Positions 25,836 to 34,435 are shown, numbered from the stretch's first letter. The stretch is 64,000 bases of DNA from Pantoea eucrina (GCF_001691555.1 NZ_MAYN01000001.1:310001-374000); one strand, 5' to 3'. Translations and numbers: made by a program. Notes: generated by a model not told the origin, from the letters alone.

Positions 25836-26065
25836 GATCCTGAGTTATCCACTTATACATAAACCAGATCCTAATAAGAGATCATAAAGAGATCAAAGAT
25901 AGATCCTAAGAGATCCCCGATCGCCGCAGGCCGCGCCACACAAGGCTTCAAAGGGTGATGCTGTTCACTATAATCAGTAAAGCATTCACTGTAATCAGTG
26001 CTATATTCACTATACTCTGTGGAATGTTCACTATAATCAGTGCTAATGTTCACTGTAGTCAGAAA
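25836..26065. other. plasmid replication origin (oriV)
   Basis: The 400-bp gap before repA holds three origin parts. A DnaA-box-like TTATCCACT lies at 25845-25853 (one mismatch to TTATCCACA). GATC occurs at 25836, 25867, 25880, 25891, 25902, 25912 and 25919, four of these steps being 10-13 bp, within an AT-rich stretch of AGATCC-like repeats; this recalls the Dam-methylated melting region of P1 oriR. Five RepA iterons follow. The upstream part 25705-25835 is AT-rich without a gene. Confidence 0.8.
25964..26065 (+). repeat. five direct 17-bp iterons upstream of repA
   Basis: Copies related to TTCACTATAATCAGTAA start at 25964, 25985, 26006, 26027 and 26049, all in the same orientation and spaced 21, 21, 21 and 22 bp, two helical turns. 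The third copy (TTCACTATACTCTGTGG) is the most degenerate. They should be RepA binding sites and lie just before the repA promoter and start. Confidence 0.9.
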
Positions 26066-26102
26066 ACGATCCCTTTCATCCACAAAATGAAGATCTCATG
26101 CC

Positions 26103-27032
26103 ATGGCAGACAACGAGAGTAAAAACAAGGCGTTACTGGAACCTTTTCTGTCGGTGACAAAAAACAGCGGTGAAGTTATCCAGCTTCATCCTAACAAGAA
26201 TAATACGGTTCAGCCTGTGGCACTGATGCGTCTGGGATTGTTTGTTCCTACTCTTAAATCCACTGCTCGTGGCAAATCAGGGGCTATGGCGTCTACTGAT
26301 GCGACAAAAGAGCTGAAAAACCTGTCACTGGTGAAAGCCGAAGGATATGAAAAGATCACTATAACCGGCGCGAGGCTGGATATGGATAACGATTTCAAAA
26401 CCTGGGCAGGTATTATTCAGTCTTTCTCACGCTATCCGACGAAAGGCGACACGGTTACGCTGCCTTTTATCGATTTTGTTAAGATGTGTGGTATTCCGTC
26501 AGCTAACTCCTCTGCAGCTTTGCGCAGGCGCCTGGATGCCTCTTTACGGCGTATTGCAACCAATACGCTCTCCTTTGAAGGCAACGGCAAGGCTTATCAC
26601 ACGCACCTTGTGCAATCTGCCTATTACGATCGGGAAAAGGATCTGGTTCGTATTCAGGCCGATCCGAAGCTGTTTGAGTTATATAACTTTGATCACAAAG
26701 TTCTGCTTCAGCTGCGGGCCATTTCGCGTCTGAAACGTAAAGAGTCTGCGCAGGCGCTTTATACCTATCTGGAAAGCCTTCCTGTCAATCCGGCGCCTAT
26801 TTCGCTGGCACGACTGCGTATGCGTCTTAATCTGGGTTCAAAGACCACCACGCAGAACCATGTGGTGCGTCGTGCCATGGAGCAGCTGAAAGAGATAGGC
26901 TATCTTGATTACTCTGAGGTTAAGCGCGGACGTTCAGTGTTTTTCATCATCCACAGCAGGACGCCCAAGCTGGATGGCATCGGAAATCTGGAGAGCATCG
27001 ATGTGCTGGACGAGATAGATTTTGATGAATAG
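26103..27032 (+). CDS. repA: replication initiator RepA, RepFIB type
   Basis: A 309-residue initiator of the RepFIB/Rep_3 superfamily. It has two winged-helix domains; visible family stretches are [60 protein letters not shown] and [20 protein letters not shown]. It binds the 17-bp iterons on both sides of its gene to start replication and limit copy number. It is preceded by five direct iterons and followed by a large mixed array. The gene order repA-parA-parB on one strand fits the large Pantoea plasmids. Confidence 0.92.
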   Translation: MADNESKNKALLEPFLSVTKNSGEVIQLHPNKNNTVQPVALMRLGLFVPTLKSTARGKSGAMASTDATKELKNLSLVKAEGYEKITITGARLDMDNDFKTWAGIIQSFSRYPTKGDTVTLPFIDFVKMCGIPSANSSAALRRRLDASLRRIATNTLSFEGNGKAYHTHLVQSAYYDREKDLVRIQADPKLFELYNFDHKVLLQLRAISRLKRKESAQALYTYLESLPVNPAPISLARLRMRLNLGSKTTTQNHVVRRAMEQLKEIGYLDYSEVKRGRSVFFIIHSRTPKLDGIGNLESIDVLDEIDFDE

Positions 27033-27040
27033 TGGTGGCA

Positions 27041-27985
27041 TTCACTGTAATCAGTAAAACGTCTTCCCGCTGCTGCGCTGCGCCTGCCGTGCAGCGCTAA
27101 TCAGTATCTCAACTCTGCATTGTCCTCGCCTGTTCACTGTAGTCAGTAACGTTCACTATAAGCAGTAGATTTATGTTGATCTGGCTAAACAGCCGGTTAC
27201 GTTTTGCGTTTGCTGCGGGCTATATTGATAGTAAGTACTAACATACATCATTGGGCAGCGTCTTTCGATCGCGGCTGCTGATTACAGTGAATGTCTAACC
27301 ATACCCCCTGCCCTGCCCGCACCAGTGAAAAGAGTGCAATGCTGCTGTTCACTGTAATCAGTACGAGAGCAAGAACGGCTACGGTATCCAAACATAACAG
27401 GGCATAAAGCCCGGTATACCGCTGTCACGCAGGTCGCCCGGGGCGGATTCTGGCCAGTCTCCTGATTACAGTGAATGCTAATAGCAGAAGGATAGTGTGC
27501 CGTTACTGATTACAGTGAATAGTCACTCCTTTATGGCAAAACTGACCGCCCGGCTACTGACTACAGTGAATGTGCTGACGGTATGCGGTTAAGGTGTCTC
27601 TGGTTTTACCGGAAGCGGCATCGCGTTCTCCCGATTACAGTGAACGTTTTTGCCTGAAGGATTAACTCGTCGGGATCGGCTGACTACAGTGAATGCTGAA
27701 GAAAAGGCTCTTCTCTTCCTGCAGTCAGCTGCTGATTATAGTGAACATGCCGGATTATTCAGGCTCACTACGCTGACGCAGAACGCTCTTCTCTCTTGCA
27801 TACGGTATGCGAGGCAAACCGTTATCGGTCATTTTACTGATTACAGTGAACGCCAGCATCGCCATTTACTGATTACAGTGAATGTTCAGGCGTGTGCTTC
27901 CCGCCCGGACTGGCCGCAGCCCTGCTTTTACTGATTACAGTGAACGCTATTGCCCGTGCGGAGAGCGGTTACTGATCACAGTGAA
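27041..27985. repeat. downstream iteron field (15 copies)
   Basis: Direct copies of the TTCACTGTAATCAGTAA type start at 27041, 27133, 27152 and 27348. Inverted copies (TTACTGATTACAGTGAA type) lie at 27275, 27459, 27503, 27554, 27628, 27677, 27729, 27834, 27866, 27928 and 27969. Spacing is irregular, 19-123 bp. Such fields behave as incompatibility and copy-control regions that titrate RepA. The 1,070 bp between repA and parA otherwise contain no convincing gene. Confidence 0.9.
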
Positions 27986-28057
27986 TGCTGCGAGCAACTC
28001 ACTCTGTACCTATAATTGAGCAATCTGGTTTACAGGATAATTAATTGCCTTATGTGC

Positions 28058-28085
28058 AGGATTTAAGTATAAAGTCATAAATCCT
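28058..28085 (+). promoter_or_regulatory. parAB operator
   Basis: An 8-bp inverted repeat AGGATTTA / TAAATCCT with a 12-nt spacer containing AGTATAAAG lies just upstream of parA. P1-type ParA represses its own operon at a dyad in this position. Confidence 0.6.
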
Positions 28086-28102
28086 ACATGTGTGGAGCAG
28101 GT

Positions 28103-29302
28103 ATGGCTAATGATGAGAAGCAGATTCTGAAGGTTGCTCAACGTTCAGAACGAATGCTGATGAGTCTCACCGAACAGATTCAGGCGCAAAAAGAAGAACT
28201 CAAAGAAAACACGTTTTATCAGGTCTATGCGAAAGCCGCACTGGCCAAACTGCCTAAGCTGACGCGCGCCAGCGTTGATTATGCGGTCAATGAGATGGAA
28301 GAAAACGGCTACGTGTTTGATAAACGCGCTGCCGGCAGTTCCACCAAATATGCAATGTCGATTGAAAATATTGTCGATATCTACCATCACCGGGGCGTGC
28401 CTAAATATCGCGATCGTCACGCTGAAGCGTATACCCTCTTCGTAGGCAATCTGAAAGGCGGCGTCTCTAAAACGGTTTCAACCGTCTCCCTGGCGCATGC
28501 GTTGCGGGCCCATCCGCACCTGCTGTTTGAAGATTTACGCATTCTGGTCATCGATCTCGATCCGCAATCCTCTGCCACCATGTTTTTGAATCATGAACGT
28601 TCTGTTGGACTGGTTGAGGCTACCGCCGCGCAGGCGATGCTACAAAATGTCAGCGGAGAAGAGCTGAAAAGCGATTTCATCGTGCCTTCTATCATCCCGG
28701 GCGTAGATGTGCTGCCGGCCTCCATTGATGATGCGTTTATTGCTTCACGCTGGGAGGAGCTCTGTCACGAGCATCTGCCTGGTCAGAACGTGCACGCCGT
28801 GCTGTATCAAAACGTTGTAGCGAAGCTGAAAAAAGATTATGACTTTATTTTTATCGACAGTGGTCCGCATCTGGATGCCTTTCTCAAAAATGCGATTGCT
28901 GCCTCTGATTTGCTGATGACGCCCGTTCCCCCGGCACAGGTCGATTTTCATTCAACGCTCAAATATCTCACCCGACTGCCTGAGCTGGTCGGGATTATTG
29001 AAGCCTCAGGGGCTGAGTGCCGGCTGCAGGGCAATATTGGTTTTATGTCAAAGCTCTCCAATAAAGCCGATCATAAGATGTGCCACAGCCTGGCTAAAGA
29101 GATTTTCGGCGGTGATATGCTGGATGCCGCCCTGCCGCGGCTTGATGGGTTTGAGCGCTGTGGTGAGTCGTTTGATACGGTCATTTCAGCGAATCCTTCT
29201 ACCTATGTAGGCAGCAGTGAGGCCCTGAAAAACGCCCGTTCAGCTGCGGAGGATTTTGCCAAAGCCGTATTTGACCGTATTGAATTTATTCGTTTGAACT
29301 GA
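28103..29302 (+). CDS. parA: partition ATPase ParA (P1 type Ia)
   Basis: A 399-residue protein of the long ParA class: about 105 N-terminal residues with an HTH used for autorepression (TRASVDYAVNEMEENGYVF), then the deviant Walker A KGGVSKT at 118-124 and a Walker B-like LVIDLDPQSSATMF. A second motif FIFIDSGPHLD follows. It moves plasmid copies on the nucleoid together with ParB. The ATG at 28103 is preferred over 28088 because GGAG lies 6 nt before it. parB follows after 7 bp. Confidence 0.95.
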   Translation: MANDEKQILKVAQRSERMLMSLTEQIQAQKEELKENTFYQVYAKAALAKLPKLTRASVDYAVNEMEENGYVFDKRAAGSSTKYAMSIENIVDIYHHRGVPKYRDRHAEAYTLFVGNLKGGVSKTVSTVSLAHALRAHPHLLFEDLRILVIDLDPQSSATMFLNHERSVGLVEATAAQAMLQNVSGEELKSDFIVPSIIPGVDVLPASIDDAFIASRWEELCHEHLPGQNVHAVLYQNVVAKLKKDYDFIFIDSGPHLDAFLKNAIAASDLLMTPVPPAQVDFHSTLKYLTRLPELVGIIEASGAECRLQGNIGFMSKLSNKADHKMCHSLAKEIFGGDMLDAALPRLDGFERCGESFDTVISANPSTYVGSSEALKNARSAAEDFAKAVFDRIEFIRLN

Positions 29303-29309
29303 GGTTAAG

Positions 29310-30281
29310 ATGAGCGCAAAACGCATTACTATTGGCCGTACTTTCAGCCAGTCACCTCTGCAAAATGAAGATAAGGCTGCAGAACATACGCAAACGTTTG
29401 TGCTGAATACCGGCAAGCGTGCGTTGTTCTCACTTCAGCACGTTTCTGCTCGCGATGTGGAAACAAAGACATTTGTTGTGCAGGAGACGAATGGGCGTGA
29501 CCAGTCGGGCCTGACGCCAGAATCTCTGCGTGACATTATTCGTACAATTAAACTGCAGCAGTTTTTTCCCGCTATTGGGGTAAAGCGCGGTGACCGTATC
29601 GAGGTGCTTGATGGATCGCGCCGTCGTGCAGCCGCGCTTTTATGCAAAACGGGCCTGAGCATACTGGTGACTGATGAAGATATCTCTGCCGAAGAGGCGC
29701 GTCGTCTGGCTCAGGATATTCAGACCGCGCGTGAGCACAATCTGCGCGAAGTCGGCCTGCGTCTGCTTGCGTTAAAGCAGAGTGGTCTGTCGCAAAAAGA
29801 GATTGCTGAACAACAGGGGCTGTCACAAGCGAAAGTGACGCGCGCTTTACAGGCAGCGAGCGTGCCAGCTGAACTGATTATGCTGTTTCCTAACCATGCT
29901 GAACTCGCCTATCCGGACTATAAGCTGCTGCTTCAGGCGTATGAAAAGCTGCAGGAGAAACAACAGAGCATAACAACGCTGGTTGAGACGATCAGTGCAG
30001 ATATTGATGATGTTGCCTCTGAAGAGGGACTGGCTGAGGATGAAATCAAAAATGCGATTCTACGTCTGGTGCGCAATGGCAGTAATGCCCTGCTTGAGGC
30101 GCCTGGAAAAGAGAAAATCGTCACGACGCCGCTCTGGAACTTTGCCGATAAAGATCGGTATGCCCGGAAAAAATCCAAAGGGCGAACCTTCAGTTATGAA
30201 TTCAGTCGCCAGCCTAAAGAGCTTCAGGATGAACTGGACAAGGTGATCAGCAGCACGCTTGCTAAATACCTGGAGCAGTAA
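29310..30281 (+). CDS. parB: partition protein ParB (P1 type)
   Basis: A 323-residue centromere-binding protein close in layout to P1 ParB (333 residues). The N-terminus ITIGRTF interacts with ParA, the box FPAIGVKRGDRIEVLDGSRR is the ParB core, and the HTH QKEIAEQQGLSQAKVTRALQ recognises heptameric A boxes. The C-terminal dimer domain with RKKSKGRTFSYEF recognises hexameric B boxes. A site with both boxes lies 84 bp downstream of its stop, exactly where P1 has parS. Confidence 0.95.
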   Translation: MSAKRITIGRTFSQSPLQNEDKAAEHTQTFVLNTGKRALFSLQHVSARDVETKTFVVQETNGRDQSGLTPESLRDIIRTIKLQQFFPAIGVKRGDRIEVLDGSRRRAAALLCKTGLSILVTDEDISAEEARRLAQDIQTAREHNLREVGLRLLALKQSGLSQKEIAEQQGLSQAKVTRALQAASVPAELIMLFPNHAELAYPDYKLLLQAYEKLQEKQQSITTLVETISADIDDVASEEGLAEDEIKNAILRLVRNGSNALLEAPGKEKIVTTPLWNFADKDRYARKKSKGRTFSYEFSRQPKELQDELDKVISSTLAKYLEQ

Positions 30282-30285
30282 CCAT

Positions 30286-30305
30286 GCCGCCTGCGGGCGG
30301 CTTTT
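30286..30305 (+). terminator. terminator after parB
   Basis: Stem GCCGCC / GGCGGC with loop TGCG is followed by TTTT, 5 bp after the parB stop. Confidence 0.75.
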
Positions 30306-30364
30306 AACGTTCTCCACTGCAATTTCATGTCTAAGTCATTGTCCCGTCTGGAGTTCTGCTAATA

Positions 30365-30393
30365 ATTTCAGCCTGAAATCGCCACTGTTTCAG
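30365..30393. other. parS-like partition site 2 (parB-proximal)
   Basis: ATTTCAG-C-CTGAAAT at 30365-30379 overlaps TCGCCA at 30379-30384, followed by another TTTCAG at 30388-30393. This combines P1-type A and B boxes, in the position of P1 parS downstream of parB. It is the strongest candidate centromere. Confidence 0.75.
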
Positions 30394-30594
30394 GTTATAC
30401 GATAGTAAACTCTGCCAGCGCGCATTGCGGATTTACAGATTTGTGAACCCCTCTCAACAATCAACGTCCTGATTCATTCTTCTGGTCTCCCCTTTATGCG
30501 CAAGAAGGCAAACAGAGATACCGGAAGATGACGCATTCCGTTACAACCGCAGCCATACGTAACCTGCCTGAGCCTTCAGAGTTATGATAAATTA

Positions 30595-30613
30595 GATGAT
30601 AATAATTACTATT
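30595..30613 (+). promoter_or_regulatory. Fur-box-like operator
   Basis: GATGATAATAATTACTATT contains TGATAATAATTACTA, two mismatches from the 15-mer TGATAATnATTATCA of Fur sites. It lies about 20 bp before the start of a periplasmic binding protein gene, next to its GAAGGGAG ribosome site. Confidence 0.65.
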
Positions 30614-30633
30614 CAGTAAAGAAGGGAGTTCAA

Positions 30634-31740
30634 ATGAAAGTTCTGTGCGGCATGGTGTTGACTCTGGGTGTAGCAGTATCAGCGTCAGCCACCACCTATC
30701 CATTGACCATCACCGATCTGGATGGACAGCAACATACGTTTTCTAAAGAGCCCCGGCATATTATTTTACAGGATGGGCGTGATGTACTGACGCTTGCCCT
30801 GCTCGATCGTGACAATCCTTTTGAACGCGTTGTGGCCTGGAATAACCTGCCCAAAAAGCAGGATACGCAAACCTGGCAAATGCTGAAGACACGCTGGCCG
30901 CAGGCGGAAAAAATTGTTGATATGGGATTCAACGATCAGGGACAGGTTAATCTTGAAAGCGTGCTGGCGCAGCACCCTGATGTCATGATTGCACAGTTAC
31001 GTGCAAAACCGGCGTTGATTCAGTCTGGCGTGATCAGGACGCTCGAAAACCTGCATATACCGGTTGTGTTTGTTGACTATGAACTCCATCCGGCACAGAA
31101 CACGGCCAAAAGCGTCTCACTGCTTGGAGAGATCCTCAATCGTGAAGATGAAGCCCGTGACTATACAACCTTCTATCAGCAAAAAATGTCGGCCATTACA
31201 AACACTGTAAAAAGCGTTGAAACAAAACCGACCGTGTTTATTGAGCCCATTGCCGGTAACAGTGACAACTGCTGTTTTACGCACAGTCATAATGGCTGGG
31301 GCGGCCTGATTGAAGCAGTAGGGGGCAAAAACATTGGCTCTGCACTTTTACCGGGTAATTCAGGATTTGTCTCGCTGGAAAAAATCATCGCGATGAAGCC
31401 AGACGTCTATATCATGACTGGCTCAAAGCGCCCGAACAGTAATGTCCTGCCGTTTGGCTACGACATTAAGCCTCAGGACGTTACCGCGACCTTCCAGACG
31501 CTGACGCACCGTACCGGCGTGGCACAGATTGAACCGGTTAAGCAGGACCGGGTTTATGGCATCTATCACCATTTCTACAATCACCCCTGGAATATCATCG
31601 GCATGGAAATTCTGGCGAAGGATCTCTATCCGCAACAGTTTGCAGCGCTTAATCCGGTAGCCGATTATCATCAGCTGGTTAAGACCTTTACGCATCTGCC
31701 TGATGATGCAATTACGCTAAGCTATCCTGATAATCACTGA
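30634..31740 (+). CDS. iron-regulated periplasmic ABC binding protein
   Basis: A 368-residue FecB/FhuD-like binding protein with a signal peptide cleaved after SASA (about residue 19) and mature start TTYPLTITDLDGQQHTFSKEP. N- and C-lobe motifs are seen in ILQDGRDVLTLALL and MKPDVYIMTGSK. The insert IAGNSDNCCFTHSHNGWGGLIEAVGG with paired Cys and His is distinctive. A Fur-like box precedes it, so iron starvation should induce it. No permease or ATPase adjoins it, so it must use another transporter, possibly encoded elsewhere. The FecCD-like operon at 1-3.8 kb is Zur-like rather than Fur-like. Confidence 0.8.
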   Translation: MKVLCGMVLTLGVAVSASATTYPLTITDLDGQQHTFSKEPRHIILQDGRDVLTLALLDRDNPFERVVAWNNLPKKQDTQTWQMLKTRWPQAEKIVDMGFNDQGQVNLESVLAQHPDVMIAQLRAKPALIQSGVIRTLENLHIPVVFVDYELHPAQNTAKSVSLLGEILNREDEARDYTTFYQQKMSAITNTVKSVETKPTVFIEPIAGNSDNCCFTHSHNGWGGLIEAVGGKNIGSALLPGNSGFVSLEKIIAMKPDVYIMTGSKRPNSNVLPFGYDIKPQDVTATFQTLTHRTGVAQIEPVKQDRVYGIYHHFYNHPWNIIGMEILAKDLYPQQFAALNPVADYHQLVKTFTHLPDDAITLSYPDNH

Positions 31741-31813
31741 TTCAGTCCGGCGGCCGTAACGCGCCGCCGGCATCCTTTTCTGCCTGTCTCGCACTGCTGC
31801 ATCACTCGTCTCA

Positions 31814-31830
31814 TTCACTGTAATCAGTAA
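31814..31830 (+). repeat. isolated copy of the origin iteron
   Basis: TTCACTGTAATCAGTAA, an exact copy of the RepA iteron, lies in the 240-bp gap between the binding protein and the HAD gene, 3.8 kb beyond the main field. Confidence 0.7.
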
Positions 31831-31982
31831 AGAGTGAAGGTACTCCACTTTCACCAGCGAGAAATCTCTGAAAGCAGTGAGCATCCTCACTATTAACATT
31901 CTCATTAATCCATGTCGCGAGTAAGCTTATACTTTATGACAGGCCGGACGCGCTGACGACAGATTCAATACGGGAGAGAATA

Positions 31983-32804
31983 ATGGCAGTTAAGATGATT
32001 GCAGTAGATATGGATGGCACCTTCCTTGATGACAACAAGCACTATAATCAGCAGCGTTTTGCCCGCCAGTATGCACTGCTTAAAGATAAAGGGATCCGCT
32101 TTGTTGTGGCCAGCGGCAATCAGTATTATCAGCTGCAGCACTATTTTCCTGACATCAAGGATGAGATCGCTTTCGTCGCGGAAAACGGGGCCTGGGTTTC
32201 AGACTGCAATGAAGAGCTGTTTTGCGGAGAGCTGGCCCCTGAGCGGGTAGAGCAGATCCTCACTATTCTGGCAAAAGAGCCTGATATCAGCGTCGTGGTC
32301 TGCGGTCGTAACAGCGCCTATGTGCATACTTCGATGCCTGAACATATCGTCAATAAGCTCAGCAATCATTATCGCCGGCTGGAAAAGCGCGACGATCTGA
32401 GCAGCATCGATGACACCATATTTAAATTTTCACTGAATCTGGAGCATGAAGGTGTTGAGGCGCTGATGACGCGTTTGCATCACGAGCTGAGTGCAATTGA
32501 GAACATCATGCATCCGGTCTCCAGCGGATTTGGCTTTATTGATCTGATCATTCCGGGCTGTCATAAAGCGCATGGCATTGCAATGCTGCAGCAAAAGTGG
32601 GGCATTGATGATTGTGAAGTGCTGGCGATAGGCGACAGTGCAAACGATATAGAGATGTTGCGGCAGGCCTGCTACAGCTTTGCCATGGATAACGCCGCCC
32701 CGTCAGTTTCGGCAGTCGCACGTTATCGTACGCAGAATAATAATGAAGAGGGCGCGCTTAACGTCATTGCGCGCCTGCTGGCCCGGGAAACGCCGTTTAA
32801 CTAA
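31983..32804 (+). CDS. HAD-family phosphatase, Cof/YbjI-like
   Basis: A 273-residue Cof-type HAD hydrolase. Motif I is DMDGTFLDD at residues 9-17 (both Asp present), motif II VVASGN, motif III Lys in GCHKAHG, and motif IV GDSANDIEMLRQA near residue 220. The family dephosphorylates sugar phosphates and nucleotide cofactors such as FMN or erythrose-4-phosphate; the substrate cannot be told. An exact ribosome site AGGGAGAGAATA precedes the ATG. It ends at a hairpin shared with the convergent HxlR gene. Confidence 0.88.
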   Translation: MAVKMIAVDMDGTFLDDNKHYNQQRFARQYALLKDKGIRFVVASGNQYYQLQHYFPDIKDEIAFVAENGAWVSDCNEELFCGELAPERVEQILTILAKEPDISVVVCGRNSAYVHTSMPEHIVNKLSNHYRRLEKRDDLSSIDDTIFKFSLNLEHEGVEALMTRLHHELSAIENIMHPVSSGFGFIDLIIPGCHKAHGIAMLQQKWGIDDCEVLAIGDSANDIEMLRQACYSFAMDNAAPSVSAVARYRTQNNNEEGALNVIARLLARETPFN

Positions 32805-32813
32805 CTCTGTCAG

Positions 32814-32838
32814 ACAGAGTCGCCGGCAGCGACTCTGT
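32814..32838. terminator. bidirectional hairpin between HAD and HxlR genes
   Basis: A perfect 10-bp stem ACAGAGTCGC / GCGACTCTGT with a 5-nt loop between two convergent genes. T tracts are short on both sides. Confidence 0.65.
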
Positions 32839-33239
32839 TACTCCTCTGACTCTGCGTTAAGCTGTGCTGCGTGCAGATTGGCTTCCATACTGTCCAGCGC
32901 GGCCTGGTTCTCAAGCCCCCACGCGTACATCTCCTCTACCGGTCGGGCAAAGGTCATTCCCAGCGGGGTAAGCCGGTAGTCGACTTTAGCTGGCGTAACC
33001 GCATATTCCCGTCGTTCAACCAGCCCGCGCTGTTCCAGCGCCTTTAGCGTCTGAAACAGCATTTTTTTCGATATGCCCTGCAGACTGCGCTGCAATTCGC
33101 CGGTTCTGGCACAGTGATCCGGCCAGTGATAAAGCGCATGCAGCACCATTGTGCTCCATTTGACAGAGAACAGTTCCAGCAGTCTGCGCGGGGGTGAATC
33201 CGCATAAAAGACCAGTTTACCCTCTTCCCAGGCTGGCAT
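32838..33239 (-). CDS. HxlR-family regulator
   Basis: A 133-residue winged-helix protein of the HxlR/MarR-like group: LLELFSVKWSTMVLHALYHWP, then LQGISKKMLFQTLKALEQRGLVERREY and VDYRLTPLGMTF. These regulators sense reactive electrophiles or aldehydes. It is divergent from the alcohol dehydrogenase at 33349, its likely target, with about 110 bp between starts. The usual N-terminal Cys of HxlR proteins is not seen; a later Cys lies in DHCARTGELQ. Confidence 0.87.
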   Translation of the reverse strand: MPAWEEGKLVFYADSPPRRLLELFSVKWSTMVLHALYHWPDHCARTGELQRSLQGISKKMLFQTLKALEQRGLVERREYAVTPAKVDYRLTPLGMTFARPVEEMYAWGLENQAALDSMEANLHAAQLNAESEE

Positions 33240-33348
33240 TACCTGACTCCTTATAAGGTCACCGTTTGGTGCCTACTGTTAATTTTTTTTCGCATTCACT
33301 ATAGTCTGCCGCCTCTTAACTTATTAAGCCATCTTTGCCGGAGGCACA

Positions 33349-34398
33349 ATGAAAATCAATGCACTGGTTGCGCATAATGCAACCGCTCCCCTGACATCTG
33401 ACAATGTTGCTCTGCGTCCGTTACAACACCAGGATGTGAAAATCGAGGTGCTTTATTGCGGCGTTTGCCATTCTGATTTGCATATGGCGCGCAATGAATG
33501 GGGCGTCAGCCAGTATCCGCTGGTACCGGGCCATGAGATCGTTGGCCGGGTAATAGAGACCGGCAATGACGTCAGCAAATTCAGGCCCGGCGATCTGGTT
33601 GGCGTTGGCGTAATGGTCGATTCCTGCCGGACCTGTCATTTCTGCCAGCAGCATGAAGAGCAATACTGCGAAGCAGGTTTTACTGCGACCTATAACGGAA
33701 CCGACAAATATACCGGCGGTACCACATGGGGAGGGTATGCTGAAAACGTAATTGTCGATCAACACTTCGTGGTCGCTGTTCCGCAAAACCTGTCACCAGC
33801 AGGCGTTGCACCGCTCCTTTGCGCTGGTGTTACGGTCTGGTCGCCATTGCGCCACTTTAACGTCAAAGCAGGAGACCGCGTGGGCGTGGTCGGGCTGGGC
33901 GGACTTGGACACATGGCGGTTAAGCTGGCCTGTGCAATGGGAGCAGATGTCACCCTGTTTACTACCTCTGCAGCCAAGCGCGACGACGCACTGCGTCTGG
34001 GGGCCAGTCGGGTAGTGGTATCACGAGATGCGGAGGAGATGGCGGCCTGTCAGACTTCACTGGATATCATTATCAATTGCGTGGCAGCGCCACACGATCT
34101 TAATCCTTATCTCGCCACGCTGAAAACCAATGGACGCATGGTGCTGGTAGGCATTCCGGATCGGCCTCATATCTCACCTGATATAACGCCAATGGTTTTC
34201 CGCAGGCTGAGCATCACTGGCTCTTCGATAGGTAGCGTACAGGAAACGCAGGAAATGCTCGATTTTTGTGGTCAGCATAATATTGTGGCGGATATTGAGA
34301 TCATTACAGGATGCGACATAGAACAGGCATTTGCCCGTATGCTGCGCGGCGATGTGCATTATCGTTTCGTCATTGATATGCAGGCGACTCAGTGGTAA
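33349..34398 (+). CDS. zinc alcohol dehydrogenase, YahK-like
   Basis: A 349-residue medium-chain dehydrogenase. Catalytic zinc ligands are Cys in YCGVCHSDLH and His-Glu in PGHEIVG; the structural zinc site is CRTCHFCQQHEEQYC. The Rossmann motif GLGGLGHMAV is near residue 184. It belongs with cinnamyl-alcohol/YahK-type aldehyde reductases that use NADPH. The divergent HxlR gene suggests induction by toxic aldehydes. SD GGAGGCACA precedes the ATG. Confidence 0.92.
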   Translation: MKINALVAHNATAPLTSDNVALRPLQHQDVKIEVLYCGVCHSDLHMARNEWGVSQYPLVPGHEIVGRVIETGNDVSKFRPGDLVGVGVMVDSCRTCHFCQQHEEQYCEAGFTATYNGTDKYTGGTTWGGYAENVIVDQHFVVAVPQNLSPAGVAPLLCAGVTVWSPLRHFNVKAGDRVGVVGLGGLGHMAVKLACAMGADVTLFTTSAAKRDDALRLGASRVVVSRDAEEMAACQTSLDIIINCVAAPHDLNPYLATLKTNGRMVLVGIPDRPHISPDITPMVFRRLSITGSSIGSVQETQEMLDFCGQHNIVADIEIITGCDIEQAFARMLRGDVHYRFVIDMQATQW

Positions 34399-34410
34399 GT
34401 CTATGATTAA

Positions 34411-34435
34411 CGGCGATTTCAGCCTGAAATCGCCA
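34411..34435. other. parS-like partition site 3
   Basis: The most symmetrical of the three sites: ATTTCAG-C-CTGAAAT (34416-34430) is flanked by CGGCGA on the left and TCGCCA on the right, so nearly the whole 23 bp from 34412 to 34434 is one perfect palindrome. It lies 13 bp after the alcohol dehydrogenase stop and could also act as a hairpin. The following 300 bp to the next gene hold no feature I can name. Confidence 0.6.

Noticed and set aside
27650-27934. Open frame of 94 codons within the iteron field
   Set aside because: It is built from iteron sequence and shows no ribosome site or family pattern.
27041-27985. Possible CRISPR array
   Set aside because: The repeats are 17 bp, occur in both orientations with irregular spacing, match the copies before repA, and no cas genes are present. 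They are RepA iterons.
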